Assembly (NCBI GenBank): GCA_002412765.1
Contig: DHVR01000075.1
Location: forward strand, 5,282-69,281
Direction: 5' to 3'
Source: Leptolinea sp. UBA5203
GTDB lineage: Bacteria; Chloroflexota; Anaerolineae; Anaerolineales; Anaerolineaceae
DNA length: 64,000 nt
Part shown: positions 54,501 through 63,502 of the stretch, piece after piece
Numbering within the stretch: position 1 is the first letter of the stretch
Layout of the letters: the number at the start of each line of letters is the position of its first letter
Notes under the pieces: model-generated
What the model was told of the DNA's origin: nothing
The model's input: only the letters and a program-made list of their open reading frames with translations
Databases searched by the model: none
Program-made: the position numbers and the translations under genes

Positions 54501-56243
54501 GATCTGACGGCAATTTTCAGGACGCGACTCCAGCAGGTTTTGTTCTGAACCAATCATCACTTCCGTGGCGGTGATGATCTCTTCCCGAATGGCATCAATC
54601 GGCGGGTTGGTTACCTGCGCAAACAACTGTTTGAAATAGTTATAGAGTAATTGGGGTTTATCCGAGAGCACCGCCAACGGAGTATCGTTACCCATGGAAC
54701 CCAATGGTTCTAGGGCATTTTCTGCCATGGGTGCCAGGATTTTTCTCAAATCTTCGTAAGTGTAGCCAAATCCCAATTGATATTGCAAAACTTTCTTTTT
54801 GCGGTCTTCCCCTTCCAGATCCTTGCCAATGCCGCTTAAAGGCGGCATGGTAGGATTCGGCAAATCTTCCAGCTTGATCATAAATTCGTTCAACCAGCGC
54901 CGATACGGCCGGGCTGAGGCGATTTCATGTTTTATTTCTTCATCTTCAATCAGCCGGCCTTCCTCGGTATCAATCCACAGCATGCGCCCAGGTTCCAGGC
55001 GGCCCTTATGCACAATCTGTTCCGGGGGGATATCCAAAACTCCCACTTCAGAAGCCAGGATCACCCGATTGTCGGTGGTGATATAGTAACGAGAGGGACG
55101 AAGCCCATTGCGATCCAGTGTTGCGCCAATGCCCCTGCCGTCTGTGAAAATCATGGAAGCCGGGCCATCCCACGGCTCAATCAGCGTGCTGTGATATTCA
55201 TAAAAATCATGTTTTTCGATGCTCATGGTTTCATGCTTGGACCACGGCTCCGGGATCATCATCATCATGGCATGCGGCAGAGAACGTCCAGCTAAAACCA
55301 ATAACTCCAAAACATTATCAAACATTCCGGAATCCGAGGTGTTAGGGTCAATCACCGGCAGGATTTTCGGTAGATCGCGGGAAAACAACGCCGATTGAAA
55401 GCGGGATTGTTCGGCGTGCAGCCAGTTGACATTTCCACGCAGGGTGTTGATTTCCCCATTATGCGCCAGGTAGCGGTAAGGATGCGCCCGATCCCAGGAG
55501 GGGAAGGTATTGGTACTGAAGCGGGAGTGGACCATTGCCAGGCAGCTTTTCACCAGCGGATTGGAAAGATCCGGGTAAAACCCGCGTAATTGATTCGGGG
55601 TTAGCATCCCCTTATACACCAGGGTTTTAAAGGACAGGCTGCAAATATAAAACTGTTTTGCCTCATGCTGCTCCATGGCGCGGATCTGGTGTTCGGCCCG
55701 TTTTCGGATGACATACAGCTTGCGTTCAAAGGACATGCGGTCTTTGATCAGCGGATGCCGTTCCAGAAATACCTGACGGATTACAGGCTGAGCCTCTCTG
55801 GCGGTGGTACCCAATGCTGAGTCATCTGTGGGCACATCCCGCCATCCCAGGATATTTTGTCCTTCTTCTTCAGCAATCTGAGCCAGGAGCTGTTCACAAA
55901 TGCTGCGCAGGGCTTCATCTCTGGGTAAATAAACCATGCCGACAGCATAATAACGAGGATCTGGTAGATCAAACCCCAAACTGGCACATTCTAAAAGGAA
56001 TAATTCATGGGGAATTTGGATCAAAATGCCGGCACCATCACCGGAGTTACTTTCACTGCCGCTGGCGCCGCGATGAGCCAGACTTTCCAGAATCGTCAAT
56101 GCCTGTTCAATAATGGTATGAGCAGAATGACCATCAATATTCACCACAAATCCAGCACCGCAGGCATCGTGCTCATAGCTGGGATCATATAAACCCTGTT
56201 TGGGAGGTAAGCCAAATGGACAAGACAAATTTGTCTCTTGCAT
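51594..56243 (-). CDS. gltB: Glutamate synthase large subunit
   Basis: 1549 aa from the ATG at 56243, chosen because GAGGAA precedes it; an in-frame ATG at 56264 has no SD and adds seven residues. The class-II amidotransferase nucleophile is C28 (HDACGAGF), exposed after removal of a short propeptide. The central and FMN domains follow, with the [3Fe-4S] cysteines in CVMMRVCHQDTCPTGIATQ, and the C-terminal GXGXG beta-helix. It makes two glutamates from glutamine and 2-oxoglutarate. A TAGACA-N17-TATAGC promoter lies about 150 bases upstream. Confidence 0.96.
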   Translation of the reverse strand: MQETNLSCPFGLPPKQGLYDPSYEHDACGAGFVVNIDGHSAHTIIEQALTILESLAHRGASGSESNSGDGAGILIQIPHELFLLECASLGFDLPDPRYYAVGMVYLPRDEALRSICEQLLAQIAEEEGQNILGWRDVPTDDSALGTTAREAQPVIRQVFLERHPLIKDRMSFERKLYVIRKRAEHQIRAMEQHEAKQFYICSLSFKTLVYKGMLTPNQLRGFYPDLSNPLVKSCLAMVHSRFSTNTFPSWDRAHPYRYLAHNGEINTLRGNVNWLHAEQSRFQSALFSRDLPKILPVIDPNTSDSGMFDNVLELLVLAGRSLPHAMMMMIPEPWSKHETMSIEKHDFYEYHSTLIEPWDGPASMIFTDGRGIGATLDRNGLRPSRYYITTDNRVILASEVGVLDIPPEQIVHKGRLEPGRMLWIDTEEGRLIEDEEIKHEIASARPYRRWLNEFMIKLEDLPNPTMPPLSGIGKDLEGEDRKKKVLQYQLGFGYTYEDLRKILAPMAENALEPLGSMGNDTPLAVLSDKPQLLYNYFKQLFAQVTNPPIDAIREEIITATEVMIGSEQNLLESRPENCRQIKLKIPILTNEELEKLRHLNRLYFRTVTLPILFNPNEDGAGLEQALQDLYDKVDQIIAEDEANILILSDRGIDQEHAPIPTLLAVAGLHHHLIRKATRTHIGLVVESAEPREVHHFAMLIGYGVVAVNPYLAFASIEEMINQGLITGVDYPQAAANYSKAVVKGVVKVLSKMGISTMQSYCGSQIFEAVGLEQSFVDKYFTGTPTRIGGIAMPEISREAAMRHAQAFPKRPMNRPTLPSGGTYQWRSDGEAHLFNPQSIYLLQQACRNGDYSLFKQYTQLINDQSTQLVTLRGLMDFKLTDTPIPLDEVEPVESIVKRFKTGAMSYGSISQEAHETMAIAMNRLGGKSNSGEGGEDPDRYLPDACGDNRSSAIKQVASARFGVTSEYLVNARELQIKMAQGAKPGEGGQLPGGKVYPWIAKVRHSTPGVGLISPPPHHDIYSIEDLAQLIHDLKNANSQARINVKLVSEVGVGTVAVGVAKAHADVVLISGHDGGTGASPQTGIYHSGLPWELGLAETHQTLVLNNLRSRIVVETDGQLKTGRDVAIAALLGAEEFGFATGPLVAMGCVMMRVCHQDTCPTGIATQNPELRKNFAGDPQHVINFMMFIAADLREIMAQLGFRSVDEMIGRSDRLETRQAIAHWKAQKVDLSALLSQPKVTEAHERRCTITQDHSLKESLDSQLLFKVCQPALETGQLVSASLPIRNIHRTVGTQVGSEITRRYGSQGLPEDTIQLRFYGSAGQSFGAFIPPGLTLALEGDSNDAIGKGLSGGKIIVYPPEGSTFAPEENIIIGNAAFYGATSGEAYIRGMAGERFCVRNSGVSAVIEGVGDHGCEYMTGGRVVVLGRTGRNFAAGMSGGIAYVLDWKDDFSSRCNLEMVHMEALQDADEIDLVREMIKKHAQYTNSFLAYRILSDWLEYLPRFVQVMPKDYKRVRQAEQAAEQNRINAEAVAMAAFTLNQDDLVRSSGN

Positions 56244-56396
56244 GTTTTCCTCACTTTGATCCATGATGGATTCTGGAATGAAAAGAGGGTGATAATACGT
56301 TGATAGATCAGCAACGTAAAATGGCTGTAAGGGGTTCAGGATTACTGGCTTGAAAGAAATAATGATGGGAACCGCTGATTATCCCGTAAATCAAAA

Positions 56397-56425
56397 GCTA
56401 TAATTGCAATGATGCAACTTGTCTA
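56397..56425 (-). promoter_or_regulatory. Sigma-70 promoter of gltBD
   Basis: On the minus strand TAGACA (56420-56425) and TATAGC (56397-56402) are spaced by exactly 17 bases. The start point would be near 56390, leaving a leader of about 147 bases. Confidence 0.55.
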
Positions 56426-56516
56426 AACCACTAAGATTCCCCTACCAGATAATCTGGACATTATAGCATAAGTTAATGTTCCATTCTGAGAAAATATCTC
56501 AATTCCTCAGATGATT

Positions 56517-56578
56517 AACTTGTCATCACCCTTTTAGCCAATATTCATGGTAACGTTACCGAAGAATAATGACAAGTT
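56517..56578. promoter_or_regulatory. Operator-like palindrome GGTAACGTTACC within a 10-base inverted repeat
   Basis: GGTAACGTTACC (56549-56560) is a perfect palindrome with the central CG of LacI/GalR-family operators. It lies between AACTTGTCAT (56517-56526) and ATGACAAGTT (56569-56578), a perfect 10-base inverted repeat. The site is upstream of the gltB promoter. The regulator is unknown. Confidence 0.45.
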
Positions 56579-56696
56579 GGTACCCGTTCTCATCCTTTAA
56601 TGCGATAGTGACTAATCCATGCATTTATCACCCTTACCGCCACGGTAGGTGATCTGCACATCAGCCGGAAGATTGTTAAGTAATTATAGGAAACAC

Positions 56697-56742
56697 CCCA
56701 AACCTGTAGGGAAGCAACATGCCGCTTCCCTACAGGTTTGGG
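56697..56742. repeat. 19-bp perfect inverted repeat (REP-like hairpin)
   Basis: CCCAAACCTGTAGGGAAGC (56697-56715) and its exact inverse (56724-56742) flank an 8-base loop. No U-tract follows on either strand. It resembles dispersed palindromic elements more than a terminator. No second copy was seen in the window. Confidence 0.6.
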
Positions 56743-56882
56743 CGTCGTTTATCAGAAGAATATTTCCAATCGTGGGAGTAGGTGGGAATAAACAGGTTAC
56801 CCTTTTATCTTCGGAGGAATCATTAAAAAGTAAAAACGATTTTGGTTTTGGTTATGGTTGCTTCTTCTTCAGGTACCTTAAA

Positions 56883-56925
56883 GAAGAAATCCCCAAAAAT
56901 CTGGAGAGAGAGTGGGGATTTCTTC
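56883..56925 (-). terminator. Intrinsic terminator of the xylose operon
   Basis: GAAGAAATCCCCA (56883-56895) pairs with TGGGGATTTCTTC (56913-56925), 13 perfect pairs. On the minus strand the exit reads TTTCTTCTTT. It lies about 75 bases after the xylB stop. Confidence 0.7.
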
Positions 56926-56999
56926 ATAAGAAGAGAGAGAAGCAGAGTCTAAGATCCACCTGGAAAGAAATGGATGCGGAAACCTCAAATTATGGGTGT

Positions 57000-58487
57000 T
57001 CAACCAAGAGCATTGAACGTTGGACTTAGTGCCGGATACAGACCTCGATATAGCGGATATAACTTTTCATACACCACCTGGTTTGCCCCAGGACTGGTAG
57101 TATCGACAACATGAATCGTGGCCAGGCAGGCGGTCTCAATGTCCTTGAAAACGCCCACACCGGTAGCGGCCAATAGACTTGCGCCATAGGCAGCCCCTTC
57201 ACTGGTGTTCACGGTTGCCAATTCAACCTGCAGTATATCGGCGAGAATTTGACGCCAAAGCATACTTTTCACACCGCCGCCTGTTACCCGTACCTGGGTA
57301 ATGCCATGCAGACCGGCTGCCTTCAATAACTCAAAACTGTCTCGCAGGCCAAAAGAGACTCCCTCAATGACCGAACGGGTCAGATGGGGAAAGGTGTGAC
57401 GAACGGTCAGACCCACAAAAGCGCCTCTTGCCAACGGATCCGGGTAAGGGGTTCGTTCGCCTGTCAGGTAAGGCAGGAAAAACAGGCCGTCACAGCCGGG
57501 TTCAATGGCTGTGCATGGCTCTAGTAATTTATCGTAGGAAAGTCCTGGGGTAAAAGTATCCCGGTGCCAGCGTAAACTGCCAGCAGCAGAGAGCATGACC
57601 CCCATAAAATGCCATTTACCAGGAACTGAATGGCAGAAGGCATGCAACCGTCCCTCTGGTTCGATGGCCGGGGTGTTCATCGTTGCAAACACCACCCCGG
57701 AAGTACCGAGGCTCAAGGAGACAATGCCTTCCACCACAGCGCCAGTGCCCACCGCACTGGCAGCCTGATCCCCACCTCCGCCAACTACCGGAATGCCGGC
57801 TGGCAAGCCCAATAGAGCCGCCGCCTGCGCACTTAAGGTGCCGGAAATTTCCGGACCTTCCACGGTGACAGGCATGTAAGCGGCCGGAATTTCCAAAGCG
57901 CTTAACATCTCGGAGGACCAGGTTCGCAGTTTCAAATCAAATAAAATAGTACCCGCGCCATCGGCTTTATCCATGGCGTAGGTGTCCGTCATCTTGTAAC
58001 GGACATAGTCTTTAGGTAAAAGGATATGCCGGGTCTGTGACCAGACTTCGGGTTCATTTTCCTGTACCCATAAAATTTTCGGAGCCGTGAAACCGGTTAA
58101 GGCATCATTGCCGGTGATTTGAATCAGTTTTTCTTTTCCCAGCCGCTGACGAATGGTATCGCACTGAGCACCAGTACGTTGATCATTCCATAAGATGGCC
58201 GGACGCAGTACTTCCCCTCTGTCGTTCATCAAAACCAGACCGTGCATTTGTCCTGCAAGGCCAATCCCTTTGACAGACTCAGGTAAGACACCACTGGCAG
58301 AAATTACTTCGCGAATACTATTGATGGTTGCATCCCACCATAAAGATGGAGACTGTTCACTCCACAAGGGCTGCGGAGTTTCAAAGGAATACTCACTGGA
58401 TGCCACCCCCAAAACCTTTCCGGTTTCGTCCATCAACAAGGCTTTGGTAGCGGTGGTTGAAGTATCAATGCCAATAAATGTTCTCAT
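57000..58487 (-). CDS. xylB: Xylulokinase
   Basis: 495 aa, FGGY-family. The N-terminal phosphate motif is GIDTSTTATKALL with D8. LAGQMHGLVLMNDRGEVLRPAILWNDQRT gives the sugar-binding residues, and GGGGDQAASAVGTGAV carries the catalytic Asp. It phosphorylates D-xylulose to xylulose-5-phosphate, which enters the pentose phosphate pathway. GGAGTAG (overlapping the previous stop) precedes the ATG. It is the last gene of the operon, after a mutarotase-like gene at 2 bases. Confidence 0.95.
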   Translation of the reverse strand: MRTFIGIDTSTTATKALLMDETGKVLGVASSEYSFETPQPLWSEQSPSLWWDATINSIREVISASGVLPESVKGIGLAGQMHGLVLMNDRGEVLRPAILWNDQRTGAQCDTIRQRLGKEKLIQITGNDALTGFTAPKILWVQENEPEVWSQTRHILLPKDYVRYKMTDTYAMDKADGAGTILFDLKLRTWSSEMLSALEIPAAYMPVTVEGPEISGTLSAQAAALLGLPAGIPVVGGGGDQAASAVGTGAVVEGIVSLSLGTSGVVFATMNTPAIEPEGRLHAFCHSVPGKWHFMGVMLSAAGSLRWHRDTFTPGLSYDKLLEPCTAIEPGCDGLFFLPYLTGERTPYPDPLARGAFVGLTVRHTFPHLTRSVIEGVSFGLRDSFELLKAAGLHGITQVRVTGGGVKSMLWRQILADILQVELATVNTSEGAAYGASLLAATGVGVFKDIETACLATIHVVDTTSPGANQVVYEKLYPLYRGLYPALSPTFNALG

Positions 58488-58489
58488 AA

Positions 58490-59377
58490 CTACTCCAAGC
58501 CCAATTTATTTGCCAGTGCAAGAAAAGCAGCTTCGTTCTCAGGAAATTCGATTCCCTGATGGTATTCCCAGGTTTCAACATGCACGATGGAGTCACCGGG
58601 TTCCAATTTCTTCATCGGAGAAAGGGTTTCAAGTTCAATGAACGCATCATTCATGTAACACTCGCTGGAACAACCAAAATCACAATAGGTTTCCTGGGCA
58701 AAGTAGGCAGATCGTTTGATAAACAAAGTGCCTTTCCACCAATAAGCCAGCCAACCGCGTGGATTAGGGAATCCGAGTTTGATAGCGCCGTCCATATAGG
58801 GCGTCTGAAGTTCAATGCGATCCTTTCGCCAGCGGATATTGGAGCTGCTCATATCCGTATACGGCCACAGTACCAGGGAACGATTGGGTAATTTATCTGT
58901 CCATACTTGAGATTGAGGTAAAAAGGCCACACCGCCGGGTTTCAATTGAGTGATCCCCCAGGCGGCCAGTTCAACAGGCCAGAGGCCATGATTGGTCAAT
59001 TGGTGTTGAATGGTCACCTGAGGTTGTTTGCCTGGCAGAGTGATTTGCATGGATTTTTGGATCCCGGTACGGGTCTCAATGGATTGAACCAGGCGAACAC
59101 CCTGCTCGATGGGAGTCAGCTCCACGGGTTCGCTATCCGGCATATAAGTGCGGGAAATATCTTCGGGAGCATGCCACAAGCGATGGCCGCCGTAAAAATT
59201 AAAACTGCCCACCCCAACACACTCCGCCACCAAATCTGGTAATTCAGCGAGGATGTTTTCGCCCCCATGGTGACTGAGGGAGAGAATCCGTGGTCCCACG
59301 GATTGGGCTACCAACAAAGACAGCGTTTCGTTTTTTAGTTCAATACAATCGATATCCATAAAACGTCGTTTATCCAT
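58490..59377 (-). CDS. Aldose mutarotase-like protein (DUF4380-like) in the xylose operon
   Basis: 295 aa from the ATG at 59377, with AAGGAATT in front; an ATG at 59398 has a weaker site. The beta-rich fold and motifs such as VGPRILSLSHHGGENILAE and YGGHRLWHAPED resemble the galactose-mutarotase superfamily. The remote similarity to DUF4380 is recollection. Placed between xylA and xylB, it may convert xylose anomers to the form XylA prefers, but the usual aldose epimerase His/Glu pair was not clearly identified. Also possible: a sugar-acid binding protein. Confidence 0.65.
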   Translation of the reverse strand: MDKRRFMDIDCIELKNETLSLLVAQSVGPRILSLSHHGGENILAELPDLVAECVGVGSFNFYGGHRLWHAPEDISRTYMPDSEPVELTPIEQGVRLVQSIETRTGIQKSMQITLPGKQPQVTIQHQLTNHGLWPVELAAWGITQLKPGGVAFLPQSQVWTDKLPNRSLVLWPYTDMSSSNIRWRKDRIELQTPYMDGAIKLGFPNPRGWLAYWWKGTLFIKRSAYFAQETYCDFGCSSECYMNDAFIELETLSPMKKLEPGDSIVHVETWEYHQGIEFPENEAAFLALANKLGLE

Positions 59378-59428
59378 ACAAATTCCTTTATTGAGCATTA
59401 CTCTTCTTGTTGATGATAATTACTAAAA

Positions 59429-60598
59429 TTAGCGATTTCCCAACAGTAAATCGATGGTCAATTGATCCAGTCGTTCGTACTGTAAGCCTCGTTTGCTAAT
59501 GCCAGTCCGGTCAAAACCGTGGGCTTTAATGGCTTCAGCTTTGGCTGCGCTGTATTTACCGAAGAAGGCGGTCATACTGTTATCATCAGCGTTAATATCA
59601 GCCAGAATGGATTGAATGGCTTTGTCGGTATTGAATTGAGCAGCTTTTTCTTTAAGCATCAAGTAAGTCCGCATACAGCCACGTGCAAAATCTTTCACGC
59701 CTTCATAGTCTTCTGTGCGATATGCATGGGCATCAAAGTGTCGGGAACCGGCATACTTCACGTCTTCCAGGAATTTCACCAGATAGAAGGCTGCTTTAAT
59801 ATCGCGTGAGCCGAAGCGTAAATCCTGATCATATCGGCCAGGGTATTGATCATTCAGGTCAATGTGGAATAATTTTCCGGCATCCCAGGCTTGGGCAACA
59901 CTGTGCATAAAGTTCAACCCAGCCATATGTTCATGGGCCATTTCGGGATTAACACCCACCATTTCCGGGTGATCCAGCGTGTTGATAAAAGCCAGCATGT
60001 GACCAGTAGTAGCGTTGTAAATATCCCCACGAGGTTCGTTGGGTTTGGCTTCCAAAGCGAATTTAAGATCATATTTTTTATCCAATGCATATTCGCAGAA
60101 GAAGTTCATCGCTTCCCGGTTCCACTTGATGGCATCCAGGGGATTCTTGGTGGAATCGGATTCCGTCCCTTCGCGGCCGCCCCAGAAGACGTACGTTTTT
60201 GCGCCAAATTCAACCCCTAAATCAATGGCATTCAATGTCTTTTGAATAGCATAAGCTCGGACTTTGGGATCATTGCTGGTAAAGGCGCCATCTTTGAAAA
60301 TTGGATCCCCGAAGAGATTGGTGGTAGCCATCGGAACGACCAGACCGGTATCACTCAATGCTTTTCGGAATGCTTTTTTAATGGCTTCCGCTTCAGCGGG
60401 GGTAGCATCGATCGGAATCAGGTCATTATCATGGAAATTAACCCCATAAGCGCCAACCTCACCCAGTAGATAGACCAATTCTGCAGGTGTTTTTGCATCA
60501 CGAACGGGAGAACCAAAAGGATCTCTTCCAATACTTCCTACAGTCCAAAGACCGAAGGTAAATTTATGTTCAGGTTTAGGTTCGTATGTAATAGTCAT
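59429..60598 (-). CDS. xylA: Xylose isomerase (class I, Streptomyces type)
   Basis: 389 aa, the shorter actinobacterial type. Residues matching the Streptomyces enzyme are visible: H56 and D59 (NFHDND), E183 and K185 (LEAKPNEPRGD), E219 and H222 (NPEMAHEH), D247 (HIDLND), and D257 and D259 (RYDQDLRFG). These bind two divalent metals and shift the hydride. It converts D-xylose to D-xylulose. AGGATAA, overlapping the stop of xylH five bases away, serves as SD. Short spacing to the mutarotase-like gene supports one operon. Confidence 0.96.
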   Translation of the reverse strand: MTITYEPKPEHKFTFGLWTVGSIGRDPFGSPVRDAKTPAELVYLLGEVGAYGVNFHDNDLIPIDATPAEAEAIKKAFRKALSDTGLVVPMATTNLFGDPIFKDGAFTSNDPKVRAYAIQKTLNAIDLGVEFGAKTYVFWGGREGTESDSTKNPLDAIKWNREAMNFFCEYALDKKYDLKFALEAKPNEPRGDIYNATTGHMLAFINTLDHPEMVGVNPEMAHEHMAGLNFMHSVAQAWDAGKLFHIDLNDQYPGRYDQDLRFGSRDIKAAFYLVKFLEDVKYAGSRHFDAHAYRTEDYEGVKDFARGCMRTYLMLKEKAAQFNTDKAIQSILADINADDNSMTAFFGKYSAAKAEAIKAHGFDRTGISKRGLQYERLDQLTIDLLLGNR

Positions 60599-60603
60599 TG
60601 TAA

Positions 60604-61809
60604 TTATCCTTTACGTTTAAAATATACATCTGCCAATACTGCTAAGACCAGTACGATTGCTTTCAAAACATATTGCCAAGCGGGAGCGACATTCATCATT
60701 TGCAGCCCGGTTGACAGACTAGCGATAATCAAAGCACCAATCATGGCCCCTTGAATTGTGCCAATACCACCCAAAGTAGAAGTTCCACCAAGAATACAAC
60801 TTGCGATTGCATCCAACTCATAACCGGCACCAGCAGCAGTAGTCCCATATCCGACATACGATGCCAGAACCACACCACCCACACCAGACAGAAATCCCAT
60901 TAAGACAAATATTCGAAAAATCATATTTGAAATGTTTATTCCGGAAAGGCGGGCTGCATCGCGATTTCCACCGATGGCATAGGAATACCTGCCAAATCGG
61001 GTATTGTTTGAGAGATAAATCATAATCATCGCAGTGAAACCAAGCAGCAGTACTGGATTTTGAATTCCCTTATAACTGTTCACACTATAAACATAAACAA
61101 AGAGAACTAGAGCCATGAAGCTGGTAGCCAGCAAATCAATGTAGATATTTCTTAATTCAAATCCATGCTTGCGTTTATTTTGCCGATTCCGATACATATT
61201 CCAGTATAAAAACCCAATCATCAAAGCGCCAAATATCCACCCCCATGTAACCGGAACATATCCCTGAGCAATATCAGAAAACCAGGGCTGATTTGCGGGG
61301 ATTGTCTTTCCAGCTGTCACAAGCAGAATTAGACCATTGAAAAGCCACAAACCACCCAATGTAACAATGAAGGAGGGTACCCGCAAGTATGCAATGATAT
61401 ATCCCTGAAGTGCCCCAAATAATGCTCCAACCATCAAGCTGATCACTACTGTAAGAATAGCAGACAAGATAGGTTGATCTGGTAGATATTTAAACCAAAC
61501 GTTTGCCTGTAAATAGGCTGCGACAACCGAGACAAAACCAGCAAGCTTTCCAACTGAAAGGTCAATATTCCCAGTTACAATGACCAAAACCATACCAGCA
61601 GCCAGAAATGCTGTCACTGACATTTGACGGAATAGATTGGAAATATTCTGCGAAGCAAGATAGGTGCCGCCTGTTGCAAAGAAAAAGATGGCCCAAATAC
61701 CCACCAATGCGAGCAAGATCGTATACGTTTGTGCATTCAAGCGTAGAACTTGTCCTAATTCGCTTTTGAAATCCTTTTTTTCCTGCAAGGGTTGTTTGGA
61801 TAATTCCAT
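60604..61809 (-). CDS. xylH: Xylose ABC transporter permease
   Basis: 401 aa with about ten membrane helices in the XylH/MglC family (AAGMVLVIVTGNIDLSVGKLAG, then GGNRDAARLSGIN and GIGTIQGAMIGALIIASLSTGLQMM). It forms the channel for xylose with XylG and XylF. GAGGTAAAACC precedes the ATG. The N-terminal tail (LSKQPLQEKKDFKSEL) is cytoplasmic. Related GguB/MmsB permeases carry several monosaccharides, so broader specificity is possible. Confidence 0.93.
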   Translation of the reverse strand: MELSKQPLQEKKDFKSELGQVLRLNAQTYTILLALVGIWAIFFFATGGTYLASQNISNLFRQMSVTAFLAAGMVLVIVTGNIDLSVGKLAGFVSVVAAYLQANVWFKYLPDQPILSAILTVVISLMVGALFGALQGYIIAYLRVPSFIVTLGGLWLFNGLILLVTAGKTIPANQPWFSDIAQGYVPVTWGWIFGALMIGFLYWNMYRNRQNKRKHGFELRNIYIDLLATSFMALVLFVYVYSVNSYKGIQNPVLLLGFTAMIMIYLSNNTRFGRYSYAIGGNRDAARLSGINISNMIFRIFVLMGFLSGVGGVVLASYVGYGTTAAGAGYELDAIASCILGGTSTLGGIGTIQGAMIGALIIASLSTGLQMMNVAPAWQYVLKAIVLVLAVLADVYFKRKG

Positions 61810-61842
61810 GGTTTTACCTCATATACCTTTCGATTTTTCTCA

Positions 61843-63372
61843 TTATCGTGAAACACCTGTTGCTAAAGCCATTACTTGTTCTACGGTGGCTTCTTTGACG
61901 GGAAGTGTTTGGGTCGATCGTCCACCACACATGACCATTACACGGTCACTCATGCCAAGAACCTCTTCCAAATCACTGGAAATCATAATGATTGCGACAC
62001 CCTTTTCTGCCAGATCATTCATCAGCTTATAAATCTCAAATTTTGCCCCTACATCAATACCCCGCGTCGGATCATCCATGATGAGAACCTGAGGTTTTGA
62101 CATTAGCCATTTGGAAATAACAACCTTCTGTTGATTTCCGCCAGATAGTGTCTCAACCGCCACTTCAAGACTCGGGGCTTTGATTGTCAGATTTTTGGAT
62201 TGCTCCATACTGGCTTTCAATTCAGCATCGGCATCAATACGCAAGAATCCGGAAAATTGATCCAGATTGGGCAAAGAGATATTTTTCAGAATTTGCTGAA
62301 TTAAGATCAAACCCATGCCTTTTCGATCTTCAGGAACCAGACTTAATCCGGCATCAATGGCCTGGCGAGCATTTGCAGGTTTAATTTCCTTTCCATTTAG
62401 AAAAATCTTGCCATCCACAATTTTTCCATATTCGCCAAACAAGGTCATCACAAGTTCGGTCCGTCCAGCACCCATCAAGCCTGCAATACCTAAGATTTCA
62501 CCTTTCCGAACATCAAAACTTACGCCATTGAGAATTTTGCGCGTTGAGTCATTGGGATCCATTGCAGAAAGATTCTCAACTCGCAGCGTAACATCCCCCG
62601 GGGTACGATTGGCCATTGGAAAACGCTCTTTCATTTCTCTGCCAACCATATATTTAACCAATTTCTCCTGATCCAGATCAGTGGTTTTTTGGGTGGTAAT
62701 TTCTTTTCCATCACGTAATACAGTGATTCTGTCAGTGATCCTAAATAACTCGTCCAACTTGTGTGTAATGTAGATGCAAGTAATACCGTTGTTCTTCAGA
62801 ATGCCAAGAATATCCATCAATTTATCGATCTCAGCTTCACTGAGAGCGCTGGTTGGTTCATCCAAAATTAATATTTGGGCTTTCTCAGATAAGGTTTTGG
62901 CAATTTCAACCATCTGCATTTTGCCAACCCCTAGCGTTTTTACCACTACCTGTGGAGGGACATCCAATCGATATTTTTCAAGGATTTCCCTGGTATTTGC
63001 ATATAATTTGTTCCAATTTATAGACCCATGTTCCACTGGCTCTCTGCCAAGATACACATTTTCACCAACGGTCATGGTAGGTACCAGCGTAAGTTCCTGA
63101 TAAACAATTGCGATACCTTTATTGCCAGCTTCCTGAATTGCACTATGGCTCAAAATTAATTCTTCGCCGTTAAAGATGGCAGTTCCTTCATAAGTGTCAT
63201 GTGGATAGACACCCGATAGAATCTTCATCAATGTGGATTTTCCAGCGCCATTTTCGCCGCAAATTCCATGAATTTCACCGCGATGAATTTTAAAAGAGAC
63301 ATCGTTCAACGCGACCACACCGGGAAATTTTTTGGTTACGTTTTTAAACTCTAGAATGATGTCATTATCCAC
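61843..63372 (-). CDS. xylG: Xylose ABC transporter ATP-binding protein
   Basis: 509 aa with two ABC domains. Domain 1 has Walker A GENGAGKST (39-47), a degenerate signature LGVGKMQMVEIAKTL and Walker B ILILDEPTSAL. Domain 2 has a weak Walker A GLMGAGRTE, a good signature LSGGNQQKVVISKWL and Walker B VLIMDDPTRGID. This asymmetry is usual for sugar importers of the MglA/XylG type. The start is GTG at 63372 with AAGGAG seven bases before. It energises xylose import with XylH. Confidence 0.95.
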   Translation of the reverse strand: MDNDIILEFKNVTKKFPGVVALNDVSFKIHRGEIHGICGENGAGKSTLMKILSGVYPHDTYEGTAIFNGEELILSHSAIQEAGNKGIAIVYQELTLVPTMTVGENVYLGREPVEHGSINWNKLYANTREILEKYRLDVPPQVVVKTLGVGKMQMVEIAKTLSEKAQILILDEPTSALSEAEIDKLMDILGILKNNGITCIYITHKLDELFRITDRITVLRDGKEITTQKTTDLDQEKLVKYMVGREMKERFPMANRTPGDVTLRVENLSAMDPNDSTRKILNGVSFDVRKGEILGIAGLMGAGRTELVMTLFGEYGKIVDGKIFLNGKEIKPANARQAIDAGLSLVPEDRKGMGLILIQQILKNISLPNLDQFSGFLRIDADAELKASMEQSKNLTIKAPSLEVAVETLSGGNQQKVVISKWLMSKPQVLIMDDPTRGIDVGAKFEIYKLMNDLAEKGVAIIMISSDLEEVLGMSDRVMVMCGGRSTQTLPVKEATVEQVMALATGVSR

Positions 63373-63502
63373 AACTAACTCCTTTGATTTACCTTAATCA
63401 GAGTTTCAAAAGAAAATTTCAATTCCTAATGATTATTGTATATGCTTTCAATTTATTCACAAACCAAAATATACTTAAGATTGTTTCACAAATTGGTCGA
63501 TT

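Larger units (their letters stand above)
56244..56999. other. Intergenic region between gltB and xylB with several dyads
   Basis: 756 bases. From left: the gltB leader with a small ACGTTG/CAACGT hairpin (56297-56317), the gltB promoter, a 12-base palindrome nested in a wider inverted repeat, a 19-bp hairpin element, and the xyl operon terminator. A 126-codon open frame on the plus strand (56649-57029) overlaps the hairpin and terminator and the xylB end, has no SD, and is not called. Confidence 0.6.

Noticed and set aside
56649..57029. 126-codon open frame upstream of xylB on the other strand
   Set aside because: It runs through the 19-bp hairpin and the xyl terminator and into xylB; composition follows those repeats.
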